Made by a program: the position numbers and the translations under genes. From JBQTIQ01 sp052387955 (GTDB lineage Bacteria; Actinomycetota; Acidimicrobiia; Acidimicrobiales; JACDCH01): a stretch of 64,000 nt of DNA. Below are positions 28,447 through 37,143 of the stretch, piece after piece; positions within the stretch are counted from its first letter, which is position 1, and each line of letters begins with the position of its first letter. The stretch is taken from the NCBI GenBank assembly GCA_052387955.1, contig JBQTIQ010000040.1, positions 1-64,000 on the forward strand, in the 5' to 3' direction. The notes under the pieces are model-generated. The model was not told the origin of the DNA and did not search any database. It worked only from the letters and a program-made list of their open reading frames with translations.

Positions 28447-30816
28447 TCACCCGCAGCGCTGGGGTGCCGGCACCGCGAAGGTGTTGTTGAGGAAGTACTC
28501 GTCGCGCGGGAACACGTCGCGGTTCAGGGCTTCACCGGCGCTGTCGACCGGTTGGCCGCCCACATAGCAGACGGGTTGGGCCGAGGCGTAGAACTCTTCG
28601 ACGGCTCGGCGTTGGCCGGAGGTGAAGACGTCGGGCCCGACATGGTCCTCGAGCCGCCGCAGCATCTCCGCCCGGTCGTAGTCGATCGGCTGCTTGCTGG
28701 CCAGGAGGAACTGTGAGTTCCCGTAGCTGGGGACGGCGAGCCCGATGACGTGGGGGAACACCTGGCTGACGCTGTTGAGCACCCGGGGCGTGGCCGCCCA
28801 CTGGACCATGATCCCGTCCCCTTCGAGCCGGTCGCGTACGAGCTCGTAGAACTCGACCGAGTACAGGCTGCCGCTGAAGGCCGACTGGGGCCGCAACACG
28901 TCCACCGTCACCGAGTCGAAGCCCTCGTCGGCCGAGAGCAGGAACTCCCGTCCGTCGTCGATGCGCAGGCGCAGGCGCTCCTCGGCCAGCAGGCGGCGGT
29001 GCTCGTCCGACCCGTCCTCGGCCAAGCCCTGGAGCAGGTCGACCTGCCCGCCGCAGAGTTCGACCGCGTCGACGGTAAGAACCCGTTCGTCGGCGGCGAG
29101 GGCGTAGGGAGTGCCTCCCATGCCGAGCCCGACGGCCATGGCGCGACGGGGCTCGGGATGGGCCAGCGCGGCGGTGAGCCCGACCAGCACGTGGAAGTCG
29201 TCCCAGGGATAGCCGTTCTGGCCCGACGCGTTGATGTAGAGGAACCCGTTGAGGCCTTCGGGCCCGAAGACGCCCTTCTTGATGGCGGTGACGCACGAGC
29301 GGTCCTCGGCGAGCTCGAACGAGGCGTCGTCGGGTACGCCGTGGATGAACGCCCACAGCCCCCGGTTCGACGGGAACGCCACCGCCAACACCACCACCAG
29401 GCCCACCGCGCCGACGGCGAGGGTGGCCCGGCGCCGGGGTTCGGCGAACCGCAGGGCGCAGGCGACACCGGGGACCAACTGGACACCGGCCAGCACCAGC
29501 ATGGTGCCGGCGGTGCCGAGCCGGTCGATGAGCACGAAGCCGACCAGCAGGACACCGAAGACGTTGCCGGCGATGTTGGCCGCCAACAGCGAGCCGGTAC
29601 GCCGGCCCAACGTCTCGACGCGCTCGGACACCAGCGTCTGGACGAAAGGGAACGATGCCCCCATGAGCAGCACCGGGACCGCCATCACCAGCAGGGGCGC
29701 GGCCCCGTAGGCGAAGACCAGCTTCACCCCCTCGGCCAGCGTGTCGATCTCGGAGAACCCGGTGTTGAACCCGTCGCCGCCGAAGTAGCCCCGTAGGACG
29801 TCCCGCAGCCCGAGCCGAGGCGCGACCTGGACCAGGACCACCACACCGGCCAGCGCCGCCACCCCGACCGCGAACTGCAGCCCCAGGAACCAGCGGGCGG
29901 CGTCACGGGCCTGCTCGAGCAGCTTCCCGCCGATGGCGGCGCCGATCCCGAAGCAGGTGAGGTACACGGCGAGCACGTGGGCGAAGCTGTAGGAGTTCGA
30001 CCGCATGATCGAGTCGATGAGCCGGAAGAACACCAGCTCGAAGCCGAGGGCCACGGCCCCGGTGAGGGCGTAGAGGGCGAACCACGGCCCCGCCCGGCCG
30101 GCAGCGGCGGGCCCGGTGCGACTGCCCCCGCCGAGCGTCGGCCCGGTGCCCGCAGGCGCGCTGACGCCAGCCGGCACCTCCGCGCCCTCCGTCGTGGCGG
30201 CGTCGGCTCGGCGGGCCACCCGCCACAGGCTCAGCGCCAGCACCGCGGCCAACAGGTTGAGCGAGCCGGCCACCCGCACTGCGCCGTTGAAGCCGAGGTT
30301 GCCGAGCAGCAACCACCCCGAGACCGCGGCACCGGATGCCGCCCCCAACGTGTTGACCGCGTAGAGCCGGCCCACCAGCGCCCCGGCATCCTGCACCCGT
30401 TCGACCAGGCCCTTGGCCACCAACGGGAGCGACAGGCCCATCAACGTGGTCGGTACCAACAGCAGGGCGAAGTTGAAGGCGAACTTGGCGCCGGTCGAGG
30501 CCAGGTCGGTGGCGACTCGGGCGTAGACGTCGTAGAACAGCCACACGCTGACCCAGGCGAACAGCCCGATGGCAGTGTTCGAGCCGGCGAAGGCCAACAG
30601 CGAGCGGCGCGGGCCCAAGCGGTCGGCGAGATGGCCGCCGAGGAGGCTGCCGAGCCCAAGGCCGGCCAGGAAGGCCGACACCACGGTGGTGAACGACACC
30701 AGGTCGACACCGGCGTGGACGGAGATGACCCGTTGCCATACCACCTGCAGCGTCAGGGCCGAGAAACCCGTGATCGCGAACGTGGCGAAGAGGACGAGAC
30801 GGGCGGCGCGGGTCAT
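28447..30816 (-). CDS. Fused MFS/spermidine-synthase-like membrane protein
   Basis: A 789-residue protein. Residues 1 to about 480 carry about a dozen membrane helices of MFS type in two halves (ITGFSALTLQVVWQRVIS at the start is typical of the fused family). The C-terminal about 290 residues are a soluble methyltransferase-fold domain like spermidine synthase (AMAVGLGMGGTPYAL near 565, VDVLRPQSAF near 655). The S-adenosyl loop keeps its glycines, but the catalytic Asp pattern of true spermidine synthases is not obvious, so polyamine synthesis is not assured. ATG 30816 was preferred; an in-frame ATG at 30873 would add 19 residues. Confidence 0.82.
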   Translation of the reverse strand: MTRAARLVLFATFAITGFSALTLQVVWQRVISVHAGVDLVSFTTVVSAFLAGLGLGSLLGGHLADRLGPRRSLLAFAGSNTAIGLFAWVSVWLFYDVYARVATDLASTGAKFAFNFALLLVPTTLMGLSLPLVAKGLVERVQDAGALVGRLYAVNTLGAASGAAVSGWLLLGNLGFNGAVRVAGSLNLLAAVLALSLWRVARRADAATTEGAEVPAGVSAPAGTGPTLGGGSRTGPAAAGRAGPWFALYALTGAVALGFELVFFRLIDSIMRSNSYSFAHVLAVYLTCFGIGAAIGGKLLEQARDAARWFLGLQFAVGVAALAGVVVLVQVAPRLGLRDVLRGYFGGDGFNTGFSEIDTLAEGVKLVFAYGAAPLLVMAVPVLLMGASFPFVQTLVSERVETLGRRTGSLLAANIAGNVFGVLLVGFVLIDRLGTAGTMLVLAGVQLVPGVACALRFAEPRRRATLAVGAVGLVVVLAVAFPSNRGLWAFIHGVPDDASFELAEDRSCVTAIKKGVFGPEGLNGFLYINASGQNGYPWDDFHVLVGLTAALAHPEPRRAMAVGLGMGGTPYALAADERVLTVDAVELCGGQVDLLQGLAEDGSDEHRRLLAEERLRLRIDDGREFLLSADEGFDSVTVDVLRPQSAFSGSLYSVEFYELVRDRLEGDGIMVQWAATPRVLNSVSQVFPHVIGLAVPSYGNSQFLLASKQPIDYDRAEMLRRLEDHVGPDVFTSGQRRAVEEFYASAQPVCYVGGQPVDSAGEALNRDVFPRDEYFLNNTFAVPAPQRCG

Positions 30817-30933
30817 TGACGGCGAATGGGCCCGAGACGAGCGGCTCGGCTCCCGTTGCCACCACCCTCGCACATACCCGAGCAGGCGCCGGCGCCGGAA
30901 CGGGCGCCGGGCCGCCGGGGCTCCGGCGCCGGC

Positions 30934-32142
30934 CTATTCAGGCGGGGCCTCAGGCGGGGCCTCGGTAGCCTTCTCGGCGAAGTGGCGGGAGGTGGCGGCC
31001 ATGATCGCAGAACCGGCTTCGCCGATGAAGGTCGGACGGTTGGCGGCGGCCCAGTCCCGCGACGCCACCGCCCGCTCGGCGGAGCCCTGGAAGACGGGGA
31101 ACACCTCTCGGGCCAGGAGCTCGTAGCTGCGCCGGGTCGGCTCGCGGTCGGCCCATTCGTGGGCCATCACCAGGAAGGTGCCGAAGCCGCCGGCGGACTG
31201 GCCCCACAACCGTTCGACCTGGGCGATGGCGTCGGCCGGCGTGCCGATCACGGCGAAACCCGATTCGTTCAGGGCCTCCGCCATCCGGGCCGGGTCGTCG
31301 GTATCGGGGGCGATGGGGAGCGCCGCCACCCGCTGGAAGTAGTCGACCCACTGGCGCAGACCGAACTCGACGTCGGTGAAGGCCTGCTGGCGGCTGTCGG
31401 CGATGTGGACGGGGCCCACCAACCTCCAGGTGCGACGGTCGACGGTGGTACCGAACCGGGCGGCGCGGTCCTCGGCGATCTGCCAGTGATAGCCGAGGGC
31501 ATCGAAGCCCCGCTGGTTGGTTGCCCCCAACGACAACAGGCTGAGCCCGAACCGCCCCGCGGCCCGGGCGCCGGTGGGGGAGATCTGGGCCGCCACCGCC
31601 ACCTCGAAGTGGGGATGGGTGTAGGGCCGGAGCTGGAGGCGGGCGTCGGCCAGGGTGAACCACTCGGTGGTGACGTTGACCGGTTCGTCGTCGCGCAACA
31701 GCGCCAGGATGGCCTCGAGGGACTCCTCCATCCGGCTGCGCTGGGCCGCCACCGGGATCCCCATCATGAATGCATCGGAGGGCAGCGCGCCCGGCCCCGC
31801 CCCGAACATCACCCGGCCCCGGGTGAGATGGTCGAGCAGCACCATCCGGTCGGCCACCATCAGCGGGTGGTGGTACGGCAACGACGTGACGCCGGTGCCG
31901 AGCCTGATGTGGCGGGTGCGCTGGGCGGCGGCGGCGATGAAGATCTCCGGGCTGGCGATGATCTCGTAGCCGGCGGAGTGGTGCTCCCCGATCCACGCCT
32001 CGTCGAAGCCGAGATCGTCGAGATGGACCAGCAGCTCGAGGTCGCGCTCGAGCGCCAGGGTCGGGTTCTGCCCCACCGGGTGGAACGGCGCCAGGAAGAC
32101 CCCGAAGCGCAGCGGCCAGCGGCGCGTCCCCGGCTCAGCCAT
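30934..32142 (-). CDS. Luciferase-like (LLM) flavin-dependent oxidoreductase
   Basis: About 402 residues. It has the F420/FMN-dependent luciferase-like monooxygenase fold: RFGVFLAPFHPVG at the N terminus, DEAWIGEHHSAGYE near 45, RIRLGTGV-like strand near 78, and VMFGAGPGALPSDA near 112. The family oxidises or reduces small molecules with a reduced flavin supplied by a partner reductase. The C terminus is low complexity (APPEAPPE). ATG 32142 was chosen; ATG 32193 is in frame. Substrate unknown. No flavin reductase is adjacent. Confidence 0.85.
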   Translation of the reverse strand: MAEPGTRRWPLRFGVFLAPFHPVGQNPTLALERDLELLVHLDDLGFDEAWIGEHHSAGYEIIASPEIFIAAAAQRTRHIRLGTGVTSLPYHHPLMVADRMVLLDHLTRGRVMFGAGPGALPSDAFMMGIPVAAQRSRMEESLEAILALLRDDEPVNVTTEWFTLADARLQLRPYTHPHFEVAVAAQISPTGARAAGRFGLSLLSLGATNQRGFDALGYHWQIAEDRAARFGTTVDRRTWRLVGPVHIADSRQQAFTDVEFGLRQWVDYFQRVAALPIAPDTDDPARMAEALNESGFAVIGTPADAIAQVERLWGQSAGGFGTFLVMAHEWADREPTRRSYELLAREVFPVFQGSAERAVASRDWAAANRPTFIGEAGSAIMAATSRHFAEKATEAPPEAPPE

Positions 32143-32222
32143 CCGGGCTGGACCAGACGAACGGATCGATTGGGAGGGCGCCGTCGCGGCCACCAGGCCG
32201 CCGGCGAGAGCGGGCCATCAGC

Positions 32223-34070
32223 TCAATGGGAGACCGACTTGCGGAACTGGGCGACCGCGATGAACCCGAAGAAGGCCGTCAGCCCCAGGCACCACGCCAC
32301 CGCCCCGTAGATGCTCTCGCCGGCGGGTGTACCGATGAACAGGGCCCGGGTGGCGTCGGTGACGATCGTGATCGGGTTGACCTTGGCGAACGCCTGCAGC
32401 CAGCCCGGCATCGAGCCGACAGGCACGAACGCCGACGATGCGAACGACAGGGGCAGGATGCTCATGAACCCCAGCATCTGGGCCGTCTCCGGCGTCGACG
32501 CCACCAGGCCGAAGTAGGCGAACACCCAGGAGAAGGCGTAGCCGAACAGCAACAGCAGCAGGAACCCGCCGACCACCTCGAGAGGACTCGACGAGAAGCG
32601 GAAACCGACCAGCAGCCCGACCGTGAGCATCACCACGATCGAGAACGAGTTGGTCACCACGTCGGCCAACGTCCGGGCTGTGAGCAGGGCGGCCCGTGAC
32701 ATGGGCAACGATCGGAACCGGTCCATGAGCCCCTTGCGGAGGTCCTCGGAGAGCCCCAGGGCGGTGACGAAGCCGCCGAAGGACATCGTCTGCACGATGA
32801 TGCCCGGCATGAGGAAGTCCTCGTAGTCGATGCCGGTCTCGATGGCACCGCCGAAGACGTAGACGAAGAGCAGTACGAACATGATCGGCTGCACCGTGTA
32901 GGACATCAGCAGTTCGGGAGCCCGAGGGATGCGCAGGAGGCTGCGCCGGGTGAGCACGAGCGTGTCGGACACGGCGTCGCGGACCGAGCTCCGAGGCCGG
33001 GCCTCGGAGGCGGCGGCGGCGAGGTCGTCGTCGGCGTTCTTGGCCAGGGACGGGCCGACGGGCCGTCCGTCGGCGGCGGCCACCCCTGTCCCGGCTTCCT
33101 CGTCCTCGTTCTCGGCCGTGGCCGCGTCCTCGGCGACATGGCCGGTGAGGGCCATGAACACGTCGTCGAGGGTCGGCCGGCGCAGGCCGATGTCGTCCAC
33201 GGCCACGCCGACCTCGTGGAGGCGGTGGACGGCTTCGGCGATCGTCCCCCGGGCCTCGCGCAGGGGGACGTTGATGACCCCGTCCTCGTAGCGGGGTGAC
33301 CCGTCGGCCATCGGCTCGAGCGCCCGCAGCGCGGCCTCGGACGAGGCCGGGTCCTCGAGCTTCACCTCCAGGCGCTCACCGCCCACCCGGGCCTTGAGCT
33401 CGTCGGGGGTCCCGACGGCGATGACGTCCCCGTGGTCGATGACGGCGACCCGATCGGCCAGCAGGTCGGCCTCGTCGAGGTACTGGGTGGTGAGCAGCAC
33501 GGTGGTGCCCTCGGCCACCCGGTCCTGGATCGTCTCCAGGAGGCCCCGCCGGCTGCGGGGGTCGAGCCCGCTGGTGGGCTCGTCGAGGAACAGGACGGGC
33601 GGCTGGGCCACCAGCGCGGCGGCGAGGTCGAGACGCCGGCGCATACCGCCCGAATAGGTCCGGACCAGGCGCCCCGAGGGCTCCTCGAGCTCGAAGCGCT
33701 CCAGCAGCTGCTGCGCCCACCGGCGGGCCAGGTCCGGGCTCATGTGGTAGAGCCGGCCCACCATCTCGAGGTTCTCGCGGCCGGTGAGGTTCTCGTCGAC
33801 GGCCGCGTACTGGCCGGCGAGCCCGATCTGGGACCGGAGCTCATCGGCTTCCTCGACCACGTCGAACCCGGCCACGTGGGCGGTGCCGCCGTCGGGCGGC
33901 ATCAGCGTGGTCAGGATCCGCACCACCGTGGTCTTGCCGGCCCCGTTGGGACCGAGGAGCCCGAGCACGGTCCCGGCCGGCACCTCGAGATCGATACCGC
34001 GTAGGGCGTGGACGTCGCCGTAGGACTTGGTCAGGCCCTTGACGTCGATCGCGATCGTTCGGTCGGCCAT
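32223..34070 (-). CDS. Fused ABC exporter (ATPase plus ABC-2 permease)
   Basis: A 615-residue fusion. Residues 5 to about 310 are an ATPase of the daunorubicin-resistance type (GPNGAGKTT near 41, YSGGMRRRLDLA near 141, LFLDEPTSGLDP near 163, LLTTQYLDEAD near 196). An acidic linker (about 320-375) follows. The last about 240 residues are a six-helix ABC-2 permease with LPLSFASSAFVPVGSMP. Fusing DrrA-like and DrrB-like parts gives a homodimeric drug exporter. ATG 34070 was chosen because the ATPase domain begins at once (RTIAIDVKGLTKSYG). Confidence 0.9.
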   Translation of the reverse strand: MADRTIAIDVKGLTKSYGDVHALRGIDLEVPAGTVLGLLGPNGAGKTTVVRILTTLMPPDGGTAHVAGFDVVEEADELRSQIGLAGQYAAVDENLTGRENLEMVGRLYHMSPDLARRWAQQLLERFELEEPSGRLVRTYSGGMRRRLDLAAALVAQPPVLFLDEPTSGLDPRSRRGLLETIQDRVAEGTTVLLTTQYLDEADLLADRVAVIDHGDVIAVGTPDELKARVGGERLEVKLEDPASSEAALRALEPMADGSPRYEDGVINVPLREARGTIAEAVHRLHEVGVAVDDIGLRRPTLDDVFMALTGHVAEDAATAENEDEEAGTGVAAADGRPVGPSLAKNADDDLAAAASEARPRSSVRDAVSDTLVLTRRSLLRIPRAPELLMSYTVQPIMFVLLFVYVFGGAIETGIDYEDFLMPGIIVQTMSFGGFVTALGLSEDLRKGLMDRFRSLPMSRAALLTARTLADVVTNSFSIVVMLTVGLLVGFRFSSSPLEVVGGFLLLLLFGYAFSWVFAYFGLVASTPETAQMLGFMSILPLSFASSAFVPVGSMPGWLQAFAKVNPITIVTDATRALFIGTPAGESIYGAVAWCLGLTAFFGFIAVAQFRKSVSH

Positions 34071-34145
34071 CGACGCGAACCTACTGGCCCCACCCGGGCC
34101 CGGCGTTGCATTTCGTGACGCGAGCCGCACTGGGGGTAGGGGCGC

Positions 34146-34919
34146 CTACCCCTCCTCGGCCAGGTCAGGCTGGAGGCCGAGGACCCAGTCGAAGAGGGGC
34201 TGGGCCGAGAACCACCCCATGTAATGCGTGCCGACCTGGGACCGCGCCAACCTGGCGGTCTCGTCGTCGATGATCTTGTAGTCGCCGCCGGCGGCGAGGG
34301 CCAGGAGCTGGGCCTGGCACGACCGCTCCAGGGTCACGAACCAGTAGACGGCCTCGTCGACGGAATGGCCCACGGTGAGCAGGCCGTGGTTGGCCAGGAT
34401 GCAGGCCTTGCCCTCGCCCAGGGTGTGGGCGATGCGCTTGCCCTCTTCGGGGTCGAGCACCACGCCGCTGTAGTCGTCGAAGACCTCGTGGTCGTCGTAG
34501 AACATGCAGGCGTCCTGGGTGATGGGATCGAGCTTGCGGGCGAAGGCGGAGAACGTCTTGCCGTGCACCGAGTGGGCATGGGCGGCGGCGATGACGTCGG
34601 GGCGGGCCCGGTGCACCTCGGAGTGGATGGCGAACGCGGCCTGGTTCACGGGCCAGTCGCCTTCGAGGATGTCGCCGGCATGGTTGAGCAGGAGGAGGTC
34701 GCGGGCGCGAATGTGCTTGAAGTTCATGCCGTAGGGATTGACCCAGAAGCGGTCGGGGTGCCCGGGGTCGCGTACGGTGATGTGGCCGGCGATGCCTTCG
34801 TCGAAGCCGAAATGGCCGAAGAGCCGGAACCCGGCGGCCAGCCGGAGCTTGCGGTGGCGGCGTTCGCCCTCCACCGAGGAGAACGTGGGCGGGCGGTGCG
34901 GGGGGCGATCTGACGGCAT
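34146..34919 (-). CDS. Class II aldolase/adducin family protein
   Basis: A 257-residue zinc-dependent aldolase-fold protein. Metal ligands are visible as the His pair in AAAHAHSVHGK near 110 and the distal His in ANHGLLTVGHS near 175. GIAGHITVRDP near 42 is the phosphate-binding start of the fold. Related enzymes cleave sugar phosphates such as fuculose or ribulose phosphate, but the divergent C terminus does not identify the substrate. The gene lies 76 bp upstream of the ABC fusion and 80 bp downstream of def. Confidence 0.85.
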   Translation of the reverse strand: MPSDRPPHRPPTFSSVEGERRHRKLRLAAGFRLFGHFGFDEGIAGHITVRDPGHPDRFWVNPYGMNFKHIRARDLLLLNHAGDILEGDWPVNQAAFAIHSEVHRARPDVIAAAHAHSVHGKTFSAFARKLDPITQDACMFYDDHEVFDDYSGVVLDPEEGKRIAHTLGEGKACILANHGLLTVGHSVDEAVYWFVTLERSCQAQLLALAAGGDYKIIDDETARLARSQVGTHYMGWFSAQPLFDWVLGLQPDLAEEG

Positions 34920-34998
34920 GGCGGGCTCCTCGGGCGCGACCGACCTGGGATCACTCTAGAGAACTGCGGACCGAGCCCGGCCGCCAGCAGCCTCCGGC

Positions 34999-35580
34999 TC
35001 AGGTGATCCCGAAGGCGGCGCGGACGGCGTCGACGGGCTCGTCGAGCCAGTCGTCGTAGTGGTCGTCGGTCATGAACGAGCGCGTCGCCATCCTGTCGAC
35101 GTAGAGGGTCCCGTCGAGATGGTCGACCTCGTGCTGGAGGATGCGGGCGTGCCAGCCGCGGCACATGTCGTCGTGGTCGTCGCCGTGGATGTCGGTGTAG
35201 CGGGCCCTGACCGAGTGCGCCCGCTCCACCAGGCCGCGGTAGCCCTCGACGCTGAGGCAGCCCTCGAAGAACGTGCGCCGCTCCTCGCCGACGGGTTCGA
35301 TGACCGGGTTGATCAGCACGTAGGGCTTGATCACCTCTCGTTCGAGCTCGGCCAGGCGGGCCCGGGAGGTCCCCTCCATGTACTCGGGTAGGTCCTGGAC
35401 GATCACCACCCGCAGCCCGACCCCGATCTGGGGCGCGGCGAGACCGACGCCGGGGATCTCCCGCAGGGTCGCCTGCATCGCCTCGAGCAGCTTGCGCGTC
35501 CTCGACGACCGGATGGCGCGGGCGCTCAGCGGCTCCGCGGGCCGGCGCAGGACCGGGTCGCCGGCCTGGACGATCGCCAT
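34999..35580 (-). CDS. def: Peptide deformylase
   Basis: A 193-residue Fe/Zn enzyme that removes the formyl group from new proteins at the ribosome. The three motifs are complete: GVGLAAPQIG near 45, EGCLSVEGYRG near 105 with the Cys ligand, and QHEVDHLDG near 150 with both His ligands and the catalytic Glu. ATG 35580 follows a purine-rich site (GAGAGGAGAG). Its leader contains a perfect 15-bp stem 22 nt before the start. No fmt gene is adjacent. Confidence 0.95.
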   Translation of the reverse strand: MAIVQAGDPVLRRPAEPLSARAIRSSRTRKLLEAMQATLREIPGVGLAAPQIGVGLRVVIVQDLPEYMEGTSRARLAELEREVIKPYVLINPVIEPVGEERRTFFEGCLSVEGYRGLVERAHSVRARYTDIHGDDHDDMCRGWHARILQHEVDHLDGTLYVDRMATRSFMTDDHYDDWLDEPVDAVRAAFGIT

Positions 35581-35602
35581 GTGCTCTCCTCTCGCTCGCG
35601 CA

Positions 35603-35645
35603 GTCTCCTCCGCCGGGCCTTCGTGCCGGTCCCGGCGGAGGAGAC
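35603..35645 (-). promoter_or_regulatory. Perfect 15-bp hairpin in the def leader
   Basis: GTCTCCTCCGCCGGG at 35603-35617 is the exact reverse complement of 35631-35645, separated by 13 nt. On the def strand the stem ends 22 nt before the start codon, and its 3' arm contains GGAGGAGAC, an anti-16S-like sequence. There is no T-run, so it is not a standard terminator. A leader structure, an operator dyad or a processing site are all possible. Nothing else is visible in 35646-35814. Confidence 0.7.
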
Positions 35646-35814
35646 TAGGTGGCGTCCGGGCCGGTCCGGGCAAGGCACCCCGGGGCGGCCCGGGATCGAC
35701 AGGACGGGATCGGGGAAGACACCTGCCGATGATCGCTATCGCTCCCAACCTGTCCTGGGCTTTCGGGCACCGCCCGCCGACCGAGCCGACCACGGCCGGG
35801 TGGCCCCGACCCCG

Positions 35815-36174
35815 ATGAAGGACGCCGCCGGGCCGCCGTCCATTGGACGGGGCATCACCGCCCAGGGCAACGAGACCTTGATCGAGGCTCTGGCCCAACT
35901 CGAAGCAGAGGGATTCGATCGCACCTTCATCGTCACCGACGACGGGAAACTGCGTTGCGGCGAGTGCCGGGCCGAGATCCCTCCGGCGGGCTTCGGCGCC
36001 GTCCAGCTGCGACGGATCGAAGGTGCCAGCGACCCGGCCGACGAAGCGGTCGTCGCCGGCTTGCGGTGCCCGTCGTGCGGATCGCGGGGCACCGTCGTGC
36101 TCCGCTTCGGGCCCGAGGCCGAGCCGCAGCACGCCGACGTCCTGCGCCAGGTCGCCGACGACCGACCGCGCTGA
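35815..36174 (+). CDS. Zinc-ribbon hypothetical protein
   Basis: A 119-residue soluble protein starting at ATG 35815. Residues 15-40 are a helical segment (NETLIEALAQLEAEGF). The rest has two Cys pairs (CGEC near 44 and CPSC near 82) that could bind one zinc. Between them lies AEIPPAGFGAVQLRRIEG. Small proteins of this kind are common in actinobacteria, and I do not know a function. It is followed after 50 bp by the thioredoxin-like gene. Confidence 0.6.
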   Translation: MKDAAGPPSIGRGITAQGNETLIEALAQLEAEGFDRTFIVTDDGKLRCGECRAEIPPAGFGAVQLRRIEGASDPADEAVVAGLRCPSCGSRGTVVLRFGPEAEPQHADVLRQVADDRPR

Positions 36175-36224
36175 GGCAGGACCGGGGCGCGCACCGACGG
36201 GCGAGGCGGGGCAAACTGGCGACG

Positions 36225-36536
36225 GTGGAACTGACCGTGCTCTACATCGAGGGCTGCCCGCATCTCGACGTGGCCCGTGCCCGGCTCGCCGAGGCGCTGG
36301 TCCGCACCGGTGTCGAGGCGGCGATCGGGGCCCGACTGGTCCGGACCGAGGCCGAGGCAGTCGGCTTGAGCTTCGCCGGCTCGCCCACGATCCTCGTCGA
36401 TGGCCGCGACCCGTTCCCAGCCCGGTCGGCCGGGCTCGCCTGCCGCCTCTACGCCACCGACGCCGGTCCCGACGGCGCTCCCACCGTGGAAGCGTTGGTC
36501 GAAGTCATCCTCGACCGGGCGGCTGCTCCGCGGTAG
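36225..36536 (+). CDS. Small thioredoxin-fold protein
   Basis: A 103-residue protein starting at GTG 36225. It begins with a strand and a Cys-Pro motif (LTVLYIEGCPHLDVAR), then helix, strand and the loop FAGSPTILVDGRDPF, whose cis-Pro position (SPT) is thioredoxin-like. Only one Cys of the usual CxxC is present, the second position being His. Relatives sit near mercury or arsenic genes, but none is nearby. It overlaps the convergent DUF998 gene by 32 bp at its 3' end. Confidence 0.6.
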   Translation: MELTVLYIEGCPHLDVARARLAEALVRTGVEAAIGARLVRTEAEAVGLSFAGSPTILVDGRDPFPARSAGLACRLYATDAGPDGAPTVEALVEVILDRAAAPR

Positions 36537-37143
36537 CGGCCCGCGGCTCTGGCGGCCCGCGCCAGGAGGCCCGGCCGAAGGTCACGGCCATGGTCGCGAT
36601 CCAGATGTCGACGACGCCGAGGCCGAAGCGCTGTAGTACCCCGTTGGCGCTCGGGGCCGAGACGGCGCCGACCAGGGCGCCGGCGGCGGCGAGCGCGCAC
36701 AGCCGGGCCACGACTGCGGCCCGCTGGCGCCCGGCCCGGGCCAGCGCCGGCGCCGCCAGTACGGGCAGGGCGGCCATGGTGGCGTAGCCGGTCCCGGCGA
36801 AGAGCGCGTGCAGGTCGTCGACGCCGGTGTCGAGCGGGGTGGCGGCCACGCCGAAGGACGCCACCGCTGCGGTGAGGGCGGCGGTCCACGCCGGCCCCGG
36901 CAGGGCCGACCGCAGTGCGCCGGACCAGGCCCCGACGCCGACGCCGAAACCGATCAGGCCGGCCGTCATCAGCGGCTGGGTCGATGCCCCGGCCGCGGCG
37001 AGCCGGCTGATGGTGTCGCCCACCGCCGAGTAGTCCTCGGCCACCGCGCTGCTGATGGCCCAGGCGGCCACGAAGGACGCCGGCCCGCCCACCCCGCCGG
37101 CCACCGCCAGAAAGCGCCGTCCAGTGCCCTGAGTTGGTGTCAA
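36505..37143 (-). CDS. DUF998 family membrane protein
   Basis: A 212-residue protein with about six hydrophobic helices. The family hallmark DYSAVGDTISRLAAAGAST lies near residue 34 after the first helix. The function of DUF998 is unknown. The most plausible start is TTG 37143, which overlaps the TGA of the upstream aminotransferase (TTGA), so the two are coupled. The 3' end overlaps the convergent thioredoxin-like gene by 32 bp. Confidence 0.75.
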   Translation of the reverse strand: MTPTQGTGRRFLAVAGGVGGPASFVAAWAISSAVAEDYSAVGDTISRLAAAGASTQPLMTAGLIGFGVGVGAWSGALRSALPGPAWTAALTAAVASFGVAATPLDTGVDDLHALFAGTGYATMAALPVLAAPALARAGRQRAAVVARLCALAAAGALVGAVSAPSANGVLQRFGLGVVDIWIATMAVTFGRASWRGPPEPRAATAEQPPGRG

